Shown: positions 8,175-17,814, numbered from the stretch's first letter. The stretch is DNA of 45,468 bases from Lachnospiraceae bacterium UBA7729 (GCA_002482005.1 DLFD01000091.1:1-45468); one strand, 5' to 3'. Notes: generated by a model from the letters alone, not told the origin. Made by a program: numbers and translations.

Positions 8175-9035
8175 ATGAAGATAGTGGACGTGAGGCTGGA
8201 TACAGTCTGCGGATATACAAGCACCCTGCCGGAATATGACAAACCGGAGATCGCATTTGCCGGAAGGTCGAATGTGGGCAAGTCATCTCTGATCAATGTG
8301 CTTATGAAGCGGAAGAGGCTGGCCCGCGTCGGGGAGACTCCGGGAAAGACCAGGACGATCAATTTCTACTTTGTCTCTGCCGAGACGCCGGATCTGGGGC
8401 AGATCGCTTCCGGGAGAACAGACGCAGGACCTGCAGACGGACCCGGGGTAGTGCAGGCACAGGACAGATGTCCGTCAGAGACAGAGAGTCAGGCTCTCAG
8501 GATCTCCGAAGGCGGAGCGGGCCTTGCGCCGAAGAAAAAGCTGCGCTGGAAAAAGGATCCTGCAAAGCAGGGCAGGGGAAAAGCCGGCAGCGTTTCAAGG
8601 CAGGACCTCACGAAGAAAATTGCTGTACCGCGGAAGCCGGCCCTTCCGATGGCGAAGAGGGAGTTCTATCTTGTCGATCTTCCCGGTTACGGTTTCGCGG
8701 CTGTGGCGGAGAGCGAGAAGCAAAAGTGGGGACACATGATCGAGAATTACCTGAACTCCTCGAAGGCGCTCAGACAGGTCTTTCTTCTGGTGGATATCCG
8801 GCATGAACCGAATGCCAACGATATCCAGATGTACGACTGGATCCGCGAGAGCGGTTTTTCACCGGTCATTATCGCGACCAAGGCCGACAAGATCAGCAAG
8901 AGCGCCGTGCAGAGGCAGGCAGCGGTGATCAGGAAAGGACTCGGGGCTCCGGAAGATACGGCCGTTATCCCATTTTCGGCACTGACAGGAGCGGGGGCTC
9001 CGGAAATCTATCGTGTCATAGAGAAGTGTTTATGA
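8175..9035 (+). CDS. engB: EngB/YsxC ribosome-biogenesis GTPase with a large insertion
   Basis: The 286-aa protein is a TrmE-Era-EngA-EngB-Septin-type GTPase acting in 50S subunit assembly. G1 is GRSNVGKS (30-37), followed by the EngB-typical TPGKTRTINFY, G3 DLPGYGF (about 168-174), G4 TKAD and a G5-like SALTGAG. The family usually has about 200 residues. The excess is an insertion of about 90 residues (about 68-163) between the strands INFYFV and FYLVDLPG. It is Gly/Ala-rich first and Lys/Arg-rich later. The frame stays open through it and the motifs on both sides are intact. AGGAGA precedes ATG 8175, favouring it over an in-frame ATG at 8148. Confidence 0.93.
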   Translation: MKIVDVRLDTVCGYTSTLPEYDKPEIAFAGRSNVGKSSLINVLMKRKRLARVGETPGKTRTINFYFVSAETPDLGQIASGRTDAGPADGPGVVQAQDRCPSETESQALRISEGGAGLAPKKKLRWKKDPAKQGRGKAGSVSRQDLTKKIAVPRKPALPMAKREFYLVDLPGYGFAAVAESEKQKWGHMIENYLNSSKALRQVFLLVDIRHEPNANDIQMYDWIRESGFSPVIIATKADKISKSAVQRQAAVIRKGLGAPEDTAVIPFSALTGAGAPEIYRVIEKCL

Positions 9036-9041
9036 TATACT
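9013..9041 (+). promoter_or_regulatory. Promoter of valS overlapping the end of engB
   Basis: The extended -10 TGATATACT (9033-9041) overlaps the engB stop codon. A -35 GTGTCA (9013-9018, four of six consensus bases) sits 17 bp from the -10 hexamer. The predicted leader to the ATG at 9132 is about 85 nt, too short for a T-box. Confidence 0.6.
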
Positions 9042-9131
9042 GTTTTAGACTTTCCGGACCAGACAGATGGCCCGGGGACAGGCTGCAGAAGTCAGAAACA
9101 TAAGAAGTTCAGCATTGACAGGGAGTTTGCT

Positions 9132-11792
9132 ATGGGCAGGAAACAGCTTGAGAAAACATATGATCCGACCGGGATGGAGGACAGGATCTACCATAAGTGG
9201 CTGGAGAAAGGATATTTCCATGCGAAGGTGAATCCGGACAGGAAGCCTTTCACCATCATTATGCCGCCGCCGAATATCACCGGACAGCTGCATATGGGCC
9301 ACGCACTTGATAATACCATGCAGGATATCCTTATCCGGTGGAAGAGAATGCAGGGCTGCGAGGCTCTGTGGCAGCCGGGGACCGACCATGCCGCGATCGC
9401 GACCGAGGTCAAGGTCACGAACATGCTCAAGGACAAGGGAATCGACAAGCATAAGATCGGAAGGGAAGAGTTCCTGAAGTACTGCTGGCAGTGGAAGGAT
9501 GAATATGGCTCAAGGATCCTGAAACAGCTGCAGAAGATCGGCTGCTCAGCTGACTGGGACAGAGAGCGGTTCACCATGGATGAGGGCTGCTCCAGGGCAG
9601 TCGAGACTGTCTTTGTGAAGCTCTATGAGAAAGGCTGGATCTACAAGGGCAGCCGCATCATCAACTGGTGCCCGAAGTGCCAGACTTCCTTGTCCGATGC
9701 GGAAGTTGAGCATGTGGACCAGGACGGATTCTTCTGGCATATCAATTATCCGATCGTCGGAGAGCCGGGAAAGTTCGTCGAGATCGCCACCACCAGACCG
9801 GAGACCCTGCTCGGTGATACCGCTGTTGCGGTCAACCCGGATGATGACAGGTACAAGGACCTTGTCGGAAAGATGCTGAAGCTGCCGCTGACTGACAGGG
9901 AGATCCCCGTCATCGCGGATGCTTACGTTGACAAGGAATTCGGGACAGGCTGCGTGAAGATCACACCTGCCCATGACCCGAATGACTTCCAGGTCGGAAA
10001 GCGCCACGGCCTTCAGGAGATCAATATCCTGAATGATGATGCCACCATCAACGAACTTGGCGGCAAGTATGCGGGAATGGACCGCTATGAAGCCAGAAAG
10101 GCCATGGTCGAGGACCTGAAGGAGCAGGGACTTCTGGTCAAGGTTGTCCCGATCAGCCATTCCGTCGGGACCCATGACCGCTGCCATACTACCGTAGAGC
10201 CGATGCTGAAGCCTCAGTGGTTCGTGAAGATGGGCGAGATGGCGAAGGCTGCCATGGAAGTGGTGAAGACCGATGATCTGAACTTTGTCCCGGAGCACTT
10301 TGAAAAGACTTATACCCACTGGCTGGAGAACATCCAGGACTGGTGCATCTCGAGGCAGCTCTGGTGGGGACACAGGATCCCGGCATACTACTGCGATGAC
10401 TGCGGCGAGGTCGTTGTGCAGGCGGGCGGCGCACCGAAGGTATGCCCGAAGTGCGGCAAAGCACATTTCACCCAGGATCCGGATTCCCTGGATACCTGGT
10501 TCTCATCTGCTCTGTGGCCGTTCTCGACCCTTGGCTGGCCGGATAAGACTCCGGAACTGGATTATTTCTATCCAACCGATGTCCTTGTCACCGGCTATGA
10601 CATCATCTTCTTCTGGGTCATCCGCATGGTCTTCTCCGCGCTGGAGCAGACCGGGAAGAGCCCGTTCAAGTATGTTCTGATCCACGGACTTGTCCGCGAT
10701 GATCAGGGCCGCAAGATGAGCAAGTCCCTCGGCAACGGCATCGATCCGCTGAAGGTCATCGACAAGTACGGCGCGGACGCACTGAGGCTGACCCTGATGA
10801 CAGGCAATGCACCGGGAAACGATATGCGTTTCTACTGGGAGCGCGTGGAGAATTCCAGAAACTTCTGCAACAAGATCTGGAATGCTACCAGATTCATCCT
10901 CATGAATCTGGACAAGGAAGAGGATCCGGAGACCATAGATCTCAGTGAGCTGACGCCGGCTGACCGCTGGATCCTCTCCAAGGCGAATACCCTTGCCAGG
11001 GATGTCACCGAGAACATGGATAAGTTCGAGCTTGGCATCGCGGTCCAGAAGGTCTATGACTTCCTCTGGGATGAGTTCTGCGACTGGTACATCGAGATGG
11101 TTAAGCCGCGTCTTTACAATGACGATGACAGAACCAGGGCGGCTGCCCTCTGGACACTGAAAACCGTTCTGGTCCAGGGACTGAAGCTGCTCCATCCGTT
11201 TATGCCATTCATTACAGAAGAGCTGTTCTGCTCTCTGCAGGACAAGGAAGAGTCCATCATGATCTCTTCCTGGCCGGTATATCGTGATGACTGGGCATTC
11301 CCGCGGGAAGAGAGCGAGATCGATGCAGTCAAGGAAGCGGTCCGCGGCATCCGCAATGTGCGTACGGGCATGAATGTCCCGCCGTCAAAGAAGGCCAAGG
11401 TATTCGTTGTTTCTCCTGATGAAGAAACCCGTGGAGTATTCACACGCAACAGTGTTGTGTTCGGAGCGCTTGGCATGGCATCTGAAGTCAGGGTGCAGGC
11501 TGATAAGTCGGGGATCGCGGATTCTGCAGCTTCCGCTGTCATTCACAACGCGACGATCTTCATGCCGATGGAAGAGCTTGTCGATATTGCGAAAGAGATC
11601 GATAGGCTCGAGAAGGAGCAGAAGAGGCTGACCGGAGAACTGAAGCGGAGCAATGGCATGCTCAGCAATGAACGCTTCCTGAGCAAGGCGCCGGAGGCCA
11701 AGGTAGCCGAGGAGAAGGCAAAGAAAGAGAAGTACGAACAGCTGATGGCGCAGGTCACCGAAAGACTTGAGCAGCTGAAAGCAATGCAGTAA
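9132..11792 (+). CDS. valS: Valyl-tRNA synthetase
   Basis: The 886-aa class I synthetase attaches valine to tRNA-Val. The HIGH box reads HMGH (54-57) after PPPNITGQL, and KMSKS lies at 528-532. The editing domain (about 200-400) includes TTRPETLLGDTA. A zinc-ribbon-like CDDC...CPKC insertion precedes the second half of the catalytic domain. The C-terminus (about 815-886) is the coiled-coil arm typical of ValRS. An AGGGAG-like ribosome site precedes ATG 9132. The usual clostridial neighbour folC is not next; the terminator at 11851-11915 ends the unit. Confidence 0.98.
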   Translation: MGRKQLEKTYDPTGMEDRIYHKWLEKGYFHAKVNPDRKPFTIIMPPPNITGQLHMGHALDNTMQDILIRWKRMQGCEALWQPGTDHAAIATEVKVTNMLKDKGIDKHKIGREEFLKYCWQWKDEYGSRILKQLQKIGCSADWDRERFTMDEGCSRAVETVFVKLYEKGWIYKGSRIINWCPKCQTSLSDAEVEHVDQDGFFWHINYPIVGEPGKFVEIATTRPETLLGDTAVAVNPDDDRYKDLVGKMLKLPLTDREIPVIADAYVDKEFGTGCVKITPAHDPNDFQVGKRHGLQEINILNDDATINELGGKYAGMDRYEARKAMVEDLKEQGLLVKVVPISHSVGTHDRCHTTVEPMLKPQWFVKMGEMAKAAMEVVKTDDLNFVPEHFEKTYTHWLENIQDWCISRQLWWGHRIPAYYCDDCGEVVVQAGGAPKVCPKCGKAHFTQDPDSLDTWFSSALWPFSTLGWPDKTPELDYFYPTDVLVTGYDIIFFWVIRMVFSALEQTGKSPFKYVLIHGLVRDDQGRKMSKSLGNGIDPLKVIDKYGADALRLTLMTGNAPGNDMRFYWERVENSRNFCNKIWNATRFILMNLDKEEDPETIDLSELTPADRWILSKANTLARDVTENMDKFELGIAVQKVYDFLWDEFCDWYIEMVKPRLYNDDDRTRAAALWTLKTVLVQGLKLLHPFMPFITEELFCSLQDKEESIMISSWPVYRDDWAFPREESEIDAVKEAVRGIRNVRTGMNVPPSKKAKVFVVSPDEETRGVFTRNSVVFGALGMASEVRVQADKSGIADSAASAVIHNATIFMPMEELVDIAKEIDRLEKEQKRLTGELKRSNGMLSNERFLSKAPEAKVAEEKAKKEKYEQLMAQVTERLEQLKAMQ

Positions 11793-11850
11793 GAATGTCT
11801 GAGACTTGTACGGGTTCAGTCTTAATGAATATTTAATAATCAAATAAGAG

Positions 11851-11915
11851 GAAGTCCCTTCTTTTCATGGTACAATAATCAAAACCATGAGTGAAAAAGG
11901 AAGGGACTTCTTTTT
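11851..11915 (+). terminator. valS terminator whose 3' arm carries the next ribosome site
   Basis: GAAGTCCCTTC (11851-11861) pairs perfectly with GAAGGGACTTC (11900-11910), with further inner pairing (TTTTCATGG with CCATGAGTGAAAA). A T5 tract (11911-11915) follows. The next gene's ATG is at 11916. Its only ribosome-site-like sequence, AAGGAAGGG (11897-11905), overlaps the 3' arm of the stem. Confidence 0.75.
11868..11876 (+). promoter_or_regulatory. Extended -10 promoter inside the terminator loop
   Basis: TGGTACAAT fits the TGnTATAAT extended -10 with one mismatch and lies between the two arms of the hairpin. Transcription from it would start near 11883, downstream of the 5' arm, so this RNA could not form the main stem. 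No good -35 is visible. Confidence 0.45.
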
Positions 11916-13049
11916 ATGTCAAAGAACGTAAGATCGATCATTGCAGCTTTGCTGCTTTTTCTTATACTTCCGGCTGTGAGGGCGGATGCTGCAGGCTCTG
12001 GGTATCTTCTTCCTGACAGCTCCTATGCGTACATCACTGCCGATGAAGTGGCAGGGTGGCCTTCCCAGGCGCTCTGCTATGCCAGAAATGAGATCTACGC
12101 CAGGAACGGGAAGACGTTCGAGTCTGCTGAGCTTCAGCAGTATTTTGATTCCTTTTACTGGTATCATGGCATCTATTCGCCGGACCAGTTCACGGATTCC
12201 ATGCTGAATGTGTATGAGACCGCCAATATCCAGACTCTGCTTGAGATCGAAAGATCACAGGGAGAGTACCTGCTTGATCAGCCGGGTTATTCATCGGATG
12301 CCGTTGCTCCTTTCGAGGAGGACGGCGGCTATGAGGCCGGTGCGGAGTCCTCTGCAGCCCTCCTTCAGGGGGCAGACTCCTCTGCGGCGGATCCATATTA
12401 TGTCGATCCCAACAGCTATATCTTTCCGGACAGCGCCGACAGACTCCTGACGGAAGACGAGATCTCCCGGCTTTCCCTTCAGGAGCTCTGTTATGCAGAG
12501 AATGAGATCTATGCGCGTCACGGACTGATCTTTTCCTCGACGGAACTCTCCGATTATTTCAATGCGAAGAACTGGTACTGGGGAACTGTCGACGCGTCAG
12601 CCTGGTCCGACAGTCTCATGAACCAGACAGAGGCGCAGAATGCCGCCCTTCTGAGATCAGAGGAAGGAGCGCGGGGCGGTTATGTCACGGATGCGGCAGG
12701 CTACTCGTATGCAGGGATCGGATCCTATACGTCCGGCGGGAGCATGGATGTGTCCCAGAGCGATTATCTCTTCTATGACAGTCAGCTTCGATATCTCACG
12801 GACTCCGACCTGGCCGGTATGTCCATCCGGGATCTCTGTTATGCGAGGAATGAGATCTATGCCCGGAGGGGCTATATCTTCCAGTCGGAGGAGCTGCGGC
12901 AGTACTTCGGGTCAAAACCATGGTATCAGCCGACAGTCCCGGCTGACTCTTTTTCGGAGAGTGTCTTTAATGAATTCGAGAGTGCTAACATCACGCTTCT
13001 GAAAAGCCACGAATACGCCATCGATCCGAACGGATACCAGCTTTACTGA
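11916..13049 (+). CDS. Secreted protein with three YARHG repeats
   Basis: The 377-aa protein begins with a signal peptide (about 1-25, ending in RADAAG). It carries three copies of the YARHG domain, each with a CYAxNEIYARxG core followed by F...EL..YF...WY: about 53-90, 191-228 and 307-345. The domain is common in extracellular proteins of Firmicutes and its biochemical role is unknown to me. Linkers are Ser/Ala/Asp-rich, consistent with an exported, flexible protein. No transmembrane anchor or LPxTG motif is seen. addB follows after 20 bp. The start is fixed by the signal peptide, although the spacing to its ribosome site is long (about 10 nt). Confidence 0.85.
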   Translation: MSKNVRSIIAALLLFLILPAVRADAAGSGYLLPDSSYAYITADEVAGWPSQALCYARNEIYARNGKTFESAELQQYFDSFYWYHGIYSPDQFTDSMLNVYETANIQTLLEIERSQGEYLLDQPGYSSDAVAPFEEDGGYEAGAESSAALLQGADSSAADPYYVDPNSYIFPDSADRLLTEDEISRLSLQELCYAENEIYARHGLIFSSTELSDYFNAKNWYWGTVDASAWSDSLMNQTEAQNAALLRSEEGARGGYVTDAAGYSYAGIGSYTSGGSMDVSQSDYLFYDSQLRYLTDSDLAGMSIRDLCYARNEIYARRGYIFQSEELRQYFGSKPWYQPTVPADSFSESVFNEFESANITLLKSHEYAIDPNGYQLY

Positions 13050-13069
13050 GCAGATAGGAGGAAAAGGAT

Positions 13070-16000
13070 ATGTCGCTGAAGCTGATCCTCGGCCCATCCG
13101 GGAGCGGAAAGAGCAGTGCCCTTTTTGAGACTGCGCTGTCTGAAGCGGAAAAAGATCCGGGAAGGCAGTATCTGGTGCTTGTGCCGGAGCAGTTTACGAT
13201 GCAGACGCAGCAGCAGCTATGCTCCCTCAGCAGCACAGGGGGAGTCCTCAATATTGATATCCTGAGCTTTTCCAGACTTGCAGTCCGCATCTTTGAGGAG
13301 ACCGGAGTCCGGAAGAAGACTCTTCTGAGAGAGACCGGGAAGACCCTTCTCCTGCGGCTGATCGCGGACAGGGAAGCTTCCGGTCTTTCTCTTCTGTCAG
13401 AGGCGGTTGACCGCCCTGGCGCCCTGTCGGAGCTGAAGAGTATCCTTTCCGAGATGGATCAGTATGAGATCACAGATGATGACATGGCTGTCATGATCGG
13501 GAGCTGCGAGGGAAGGCCGGCGCTCAGGGAGAAGCTCAGACAGCTGCAGCTGCTCAGAACAGAATACAGGGAGTTTCAGGAGGAGCATGGGCTTCAGACC
13601 GTGGAGACGATCCCGCAGGCCCTCTGCATGCGGATCCCTCATTCGAAGATGCTTGAGGGAAGCCATATCTATCTGGACGGCTACACAGGTTTCACGCCTG
13701 CTCAGCTGGATGTGCTCAGTGAACTTATGAGGAAAGCGGCTTCCGTGACAGTTGCCGTGACGATCGATCCGGGTGCAGATCTCACAGGCAGGATCAGTGA
13801 AGATGATCTGTTTGCCCTCTCAAAGCGGACCATCCAGGCTCTTCTCAGGATTGCTGCCGGGACGAAGACACCGGTTGAGATGCCCAGGATCCTCGGGACT
13901 GCTGCAGAAGGAGGAAAGTGCCGATTTTCAGAAGACAGTGAGATCGGATATCTGGAGCGGAATCTGTTCCGCCCTGGAAAGAGAAAGGCCATGCCTGAGC
14001 GGGGAAAAACCGGAGAAGTAAGGATCCTGTCCTGTGCCGATCCTGCCCGGGAGGCAAGAGCGGCGGCAGCGATCATCCGTTCTCTGACCAGACACGCAGA
14101 TCCGGATGAGGAAGAAGCGGACCCGGACCATAGAGATCAGGGGCAGATGCATCAGGCGGCTCGTCTGAGATACCGGGATATTGCGGTGATCGTCGGAAGT
14201 CTTCCGGTCTATTCAGAATACCTGAGAAGGGTCTTCACACAGGCAAAGATCCCTTTCTTTCTGGACCGTTCGGTTCCCGTAACACTTAACCCGGCTTTTG
14301 AATTCGTGAAAGATGCTTTTGCGATCCTGGATGGCAGCTTCAGCTACGAGAGTATGATGGCTTTCTTCCGGACAGGATTCGTACTTGAGGACCGGAGATC
14401 CCTGGATCTTCTGGAAAACTATATCCTGGCGGCAGGCATCCGGGGACGCAGGCGCTGGAGCGAGCCATGGGCAAGACCAGCGGAGGGCTTTCCGGAGGAA
14501 GCACTGGCTGGGCTGGAAGATACCCGCGCAGGATTCATGAAAAAGTTTGAGCCATTTGCGGAGGTATGCAGACATTCTTCCGCAAAGCTGCGCGACTATG
14601 CAAGGGCGCTGTGGGAACTGATCGATGCTTTCAAGGTGCAGCAGAAACTCTCTGATCTGGCCTCGCGCAGGGAAGAAGCAGGAGATGCGGCGGGAGCCGG
14701 AACTTACCGTCACGCTGCTTCTGTCATCGCTTCCGTGCTCGATGAAGCGGTCTCACTGCTCGGGGATGAGACGGTCAGAAGGACTCAGTTTGAGCAGATC
14801 CTCCAGGCAGGCTTGTCGGAAGCTAAGATCGGGATCATCCCTCCCGGAACGGACGAGATCCATATCGGTGATCTTACCAGGTCCAGGATCACGGATGTGA
14901 AAGCGGTCCTTTTTCTTGGGATGAATGATGACTACATCCCTGCAAGGAAGGGATCCGCCGGGATCCTGACGAACATGGAGAGGGATTTTCTCGAGGAGAA
15001 GAACTTTCACCTGACTCCCACCGAAAAAGAAGATGCCCGCATCCAGAAGTTCTATCTGTATCTGATGCTGTCAAAACCTTCGGATCTGCTGGTCCTGTCC
15101 CATGCAAGGATGGGACAGGACAATAAACCCATGAGACCGGCTGCTGTCCTGCGGCAGATCGAAGCTCTGCTGCCGCTTGCCGTCGAGGAGGAGGGGATCC
15201 CGGGCGGGATCGCTTCTGAGATCTATCTCCCGGAGGAGACCGGGAGGGCTCTTGCGCATCGGATCAGCGAAAGCCGGTCCTGGTCACCCGGGGAAAGGGA
15301 GAAGCGGCTGCCGGAACTGAAGGAGCTGCTGCTTGCGGCGAAGGAACATGCGCCGGAGATGACGTATGATCTTCTGAAGTCCCTGATGCCGAAGCAGCTG
15401 CCAAGGCTGAGCCAGGAAGCTGCCGGAAGGCTCTATGGGGATGTCCTGGAAGGCTCCGTCAGCCGCCTGGAGAAGTTTGCCCAGTGTCCGTTCCAGCAGT
15501 ATGCTGTCTACGGACTGGGGCTTGCGGAAAGGGCAAGGTTTGAAGTGCAGCCTGCTGACGTCGGGTCCGTGATGCACAGAGCTATGCAGCTCCTTGCGGA
15601 ACGGGTGAGGGACAGCCGGGAGTATACATGGAAGACCCTTCCCGGGGATATCCTGAATGTCTGGTCCGAGGACAGCCTGAAGGAAGCGGCACTGGAGAAG
15701 TCGGGGGGTAAGTTCTCGGATACTTTCCGAAGCGCCGGACAATACCGCAGGCTGCTGGGGATCTTCCGTCACAGCGCCCATGTCCTGCAGGTACAGCTGG
15801 CGGCAGGGGACTTCCAGCCTGCTTTCTTTGAGGTGAGCTTTGATTCAGAGAACCAGATGACGGCCAGACCGCTTCTGTTCGGTGATGGAAAGTCCATGCA
15901 GCTGCGAGGCAGGATAGACCGGATCGACGAGTCGGCAGATACGAAAAACGGAAAAGTCTATGTGAAAGTGATCGACTACAAGACCGGAAATACATCCTTC

Positions 16001-16627
16001 GACCTCAAGGATGTCTATATGGGTACGGAGCTTCAGCTCGTAGTCTATATGGATTCGGCGATCGCCCTGGAGCGTCAGCGCCATCGCGGGGAAAGCGTGG
16101 TATGTGCCGGGATTCTGTATTATCCGATAGCGGACCCAGTCCTTGACGCCGGAGCAGCTGACAAGGACGACGATGAGATCGAGTCGGAGAGACGGAAGAA
16201 AGTACGTCCGAACGGTCTGGTGCTGAACGATCCCGAAGTACTCAGGAGACTCAGTGAAGACCCGGATATGCTTCCGGAGGTTGCTCCTGCGAAGCTCAGA
16301 AAGGACGGAAGCGTATCGGATCTCTCGAGCGCTGCGGATGAACAGCAGTTCAGGCTTCTCTCAGAATTTTCCCGTGTCAGGATGAAAGAAGCAGGAGAGA
16401 GGATCCTTTCCGGGGAGATCGAGCCTTCTCCTCTCTGGGAGAATGAGAAGCAGAATGCATGCACTTTCTGTGCCATGAAGGAAGTGTGCGGCTTCCATAT
16501 GCATGATCCGGTCCTGAAGAGCAGGGAGCCGGTCAGAGGGAGCAAAGACCAGATCTGGGAAAAGATCCGCGCGGAGACAGACGGCAAGGAGAAAAAGGGC
16601 TCCGGAGACCGTTCCGGAAAGGTGTGA
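13070..16627 (+). CDS. addB: ATP-dependent helicase/nuclease subunit B
   Basis: The 1185-aa protein is the AddB subunit of the AddAB double-strand-break resection complex. It has an N-terminal Walker A (GPSGSGKS) and a C-terminal RecB-type nuclease domain with the motif IDYKTG (968-973). The four Cys of the iron-sulfur staple are present: Cys806 (AQCPFQQY), Cys1131, Cys1134 and Cys1140. A strong TAGGAGG ribosome site lies about 10 nt before ATG 13070. addA follows, separated by a cation exporter gene. With AddA it would degrade DNA ends up to a Chi site and load RecA. Confidence 0.96.
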   Translation: MSLKLILGPSGSGKSSALFETALSEAEKDPGRQYLVLVPEQFTMQTQQQLCSLSSTGGVLNIDILSFSRLAVRIFEETGVRKKTLLRETGKTLLLRLIADREASGLSLLSEAVDRPGALSELKSILSEMDQYEITDDDMAVMIGSCEGRPALREKLRQLQLLRTEYREFQEEHGLQTVETIPQALCMRIPHSKMLEGSHIYLDGYTGFTPAQLDVLSELMRKAASVTVAVTIDPGADLTGRISEDDLFALSKRTIQALLRIAAGTKTPVEMPRILGTAAEGGKCRFSEDSEIGYLERNLFRPGKRKAMPERGKTGEVRILSCADPAREARAAAAIIRSLTRHADPDEEEADPDHRDQGQMHQAARLRYRDIAVIVGSLPVYSEYLRRVFTQAKIPFFLDRSVPVTLNPAFEFVKDAFAILDGSFSYESMMAFFRTGFVLEDRRSLDLLENYILAAGIRGRRRWSEPWARPAEGFPEEALAGLEDTRAGFMKKFEPFAEVCRHSSAKLRDYARALWELIDAFKVQQKLSDLASRREEAGDAAGAGTYRHAASVIASVLDEAVSLLGDETVRRTQFEQILQAGLSEAKIGIIPPGTDEIHIGDLTRSRITDVKAVLFLGMNDDYIPARKGSAGILTNMERDFLEEKNFHLTPTEKEDARIQKFYLYLMLSKPSDLLVLSHARMGQDNKPMRPAAVLRQIEALLPLAVEEEGIPGGIASEIYLPEETGRALAHRISESRSWSPGEREKRLPELKELLLAAKEHAPEMTYDLLKSLMPKQLPRLSQEAAGRLYGDVLEGSVSRLEKFAQCPFQQYAVYGLGLAERARFEVQPADVGSVMHRAMQLLAERVRDSREYTWKTLPGDILNVWSEDSLKEAALEKSGGKFSDTFRSAGQYRRLLGIFRHSAHVLQVQLAAGDFQPAFFEVSFDSENQMTARPLLFGDGKSMQLRGRIDRIDESADTKNGKVYVKVIDYKTGNTSFDLKDVYMGTELQLVVYMDSAIALERQRHRGESVVCAGILYYPIADPVLDAGAADKDDDEIESERRKKVRPNGLVLNDPEVLRRLSEDPDMLPEVAPAKLRKDGSVSDLSSAADEQQFRLLSEFSRVRMKEAGERILSGEIEPSPLWENEKQNACTFCAMKEVCGFHMHDPVLKSREPVRGSKDQIWEKIRAETDGKEKKGSGDRSGKV

Positions 16628-16633
16628 TTTCAT

Positions 16634-17800
16634 ATGGTTGCTCTTCTTGCAAGGTTATTTATTAAAGACAGGGGGAACTATCAGGAGCCTTCGGTAAGAA
16701 CATCATGGGGAACACTCTGCAGCATTACCGGGATCCTGCTGAATGTCCTGACCGCTGCAGGCAAAGCCTGGGCAGGCATGGCCAGCGGATCGATCGCGAT
16801 CGCTGCCGATGCAGCCAACAATCTGTCGGATGCACTTTCATCCGTCATATCGCTGGTCGGCTTCCGGCTTGCACGCCAGAAACCGGACCGTGAACACCCC
16901 TTCGGGCATGCAAGGATCGAGTATCTGTCCGGAATGCTGGTATCGGTCCTGATCCTCCTCATGGGGTTTGAACTTCTGAAGGAATCCCTGAACAAAGTCC
17001 TGTACCCGCAGAAGGTGGAGACAGAGCCGCTGGTCCTGATCATCCTTGTCTGTTCCATAGCGGTGAAGTTCTATATGTACTATTACAACAGGAGCGTAGG
17101 CAGGAAGATCGAATCCACGGTCCTGAAGGCAACGGCAAAAGACAGCAGGAATGACAGTATCACGACAGCATTCGTTCTTCTTTCCTCGGTTATCACGATG
17201 GCATCCGGAAAGAATCTTGACGGCTGGTTCGGACTTGGTGTCTCGGCTTTCATCATGGTGTCCGGGATCCAGACGATCATGGATACAGCCAATCCGCTTC
17301 TTGGAGACAAGCCGGATCCGGAATTCGTGAAGAGTGTCGAGAAGATCGTTCTCAGCTTCCAGGAGAGAGGGATCATCGAGATGCATGATCTGGTCGTGCA
17401 CGACTACGGACCGGGGCACCGGATGATCTCGCTGCATGTGGAAGTGCCTTCCTCGGGGACGCTGATGGGAACTCACGCCCTGGTTGACGAGATCGAGCAC
17501 AGGCTGAGGAAGGAACTTTCCTGTGAGGCGGTCATCCACATCGATCCGGTGAACGTAAGGGATACGGAGACGCAGTCTCTCTACCGCAAGGTAAAGGAGA
17601 TGCTGGACGGGATGGATGGAAATGTGGATTTCCACGACTTTCGCACCTTCCGGAGGGATGGCCGCCTGAAGATCATGTTCGACGTTGTCGTTCCGTACGA
17701 CTACGAAGAAAGCGATGAGGCGATCGTCGAAAGGCTTTCGGAAAAGCTGAGACAGCTGAAGCCCGGATGTCTGATCGATATTGAAGTAGATAAAAGATAA
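16634..17800 (+). CDS. Cation diffusion facilitator (CDF) family exporter
   Basis: The 388-aa protein has about six hydrophobic segments in residues 15-210. The TM2 metal site reads DAANNLSD and the TM5 site DSRND, in the positions of the CDF transport-site residues; HPFGHARIEY follows TM2. The C-terminal ~170 residues look like two tandem cytosolic dimerisation-like segments, longer than in YiiP. CDF proteins export divalent metals (Zn, Mn, Fe, Co) by proton exchange. The N/D-x3-D and D-x3-D pattern without a TM5 His resembles Mn-type members, but the metal is an inference. The gene lies between addB (6-bp gap) and addA (14-bp gap). Confidence 0.9.
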   Translation: MVALLARLFIKDRGNYQEPSVRTSWGTLCSITGILLNVLTAAGKAWAGMASGSIAIAADAANNLSDALSSVISLVGFRLARQKPDREHPFGHARIEYLSGMLVSVLILLMGFELLKESLNKVLYPQKVETEPLVLIILVCSIAVKFYMYYYNRSVGRKIESTVLKATAKDSRNDSITTAFVLLSSVITMASGKNLDGWFGLGVSAFIMVSGIQTIMDTANPLLGDKPDPEFVKSVEKIVLSFQERGIIEMHDLVVHDYGPGHRMISLHVEVPSSGTLMGTHALVDEIEHRLRKELSCEAVIHIDPVNVRDTETQSLYRKVKEMLDGMDGNVDFHDFRTFRRDGRLKIMFDVVVPYDYEESDEAIVERLSEKLRQLKPGCLIDIEVDKR

Positions 17801-17814
17801 GACGGAGATCGGTT

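Noticed and set aside
6694..8286. 530-codon open frame on the - strand opposite clpX
   Set aside because: The + strand encodes a complete ClpX. The antisense frame has a low-complexity Leu/Ile/Asp-rich composition typical of a shadow frame.
9036..9131. T-box leader upstream of valS
   Set aside because: The gap is under 100 bp and the conserved T-box and terminator/antiterminator parts are not seen.
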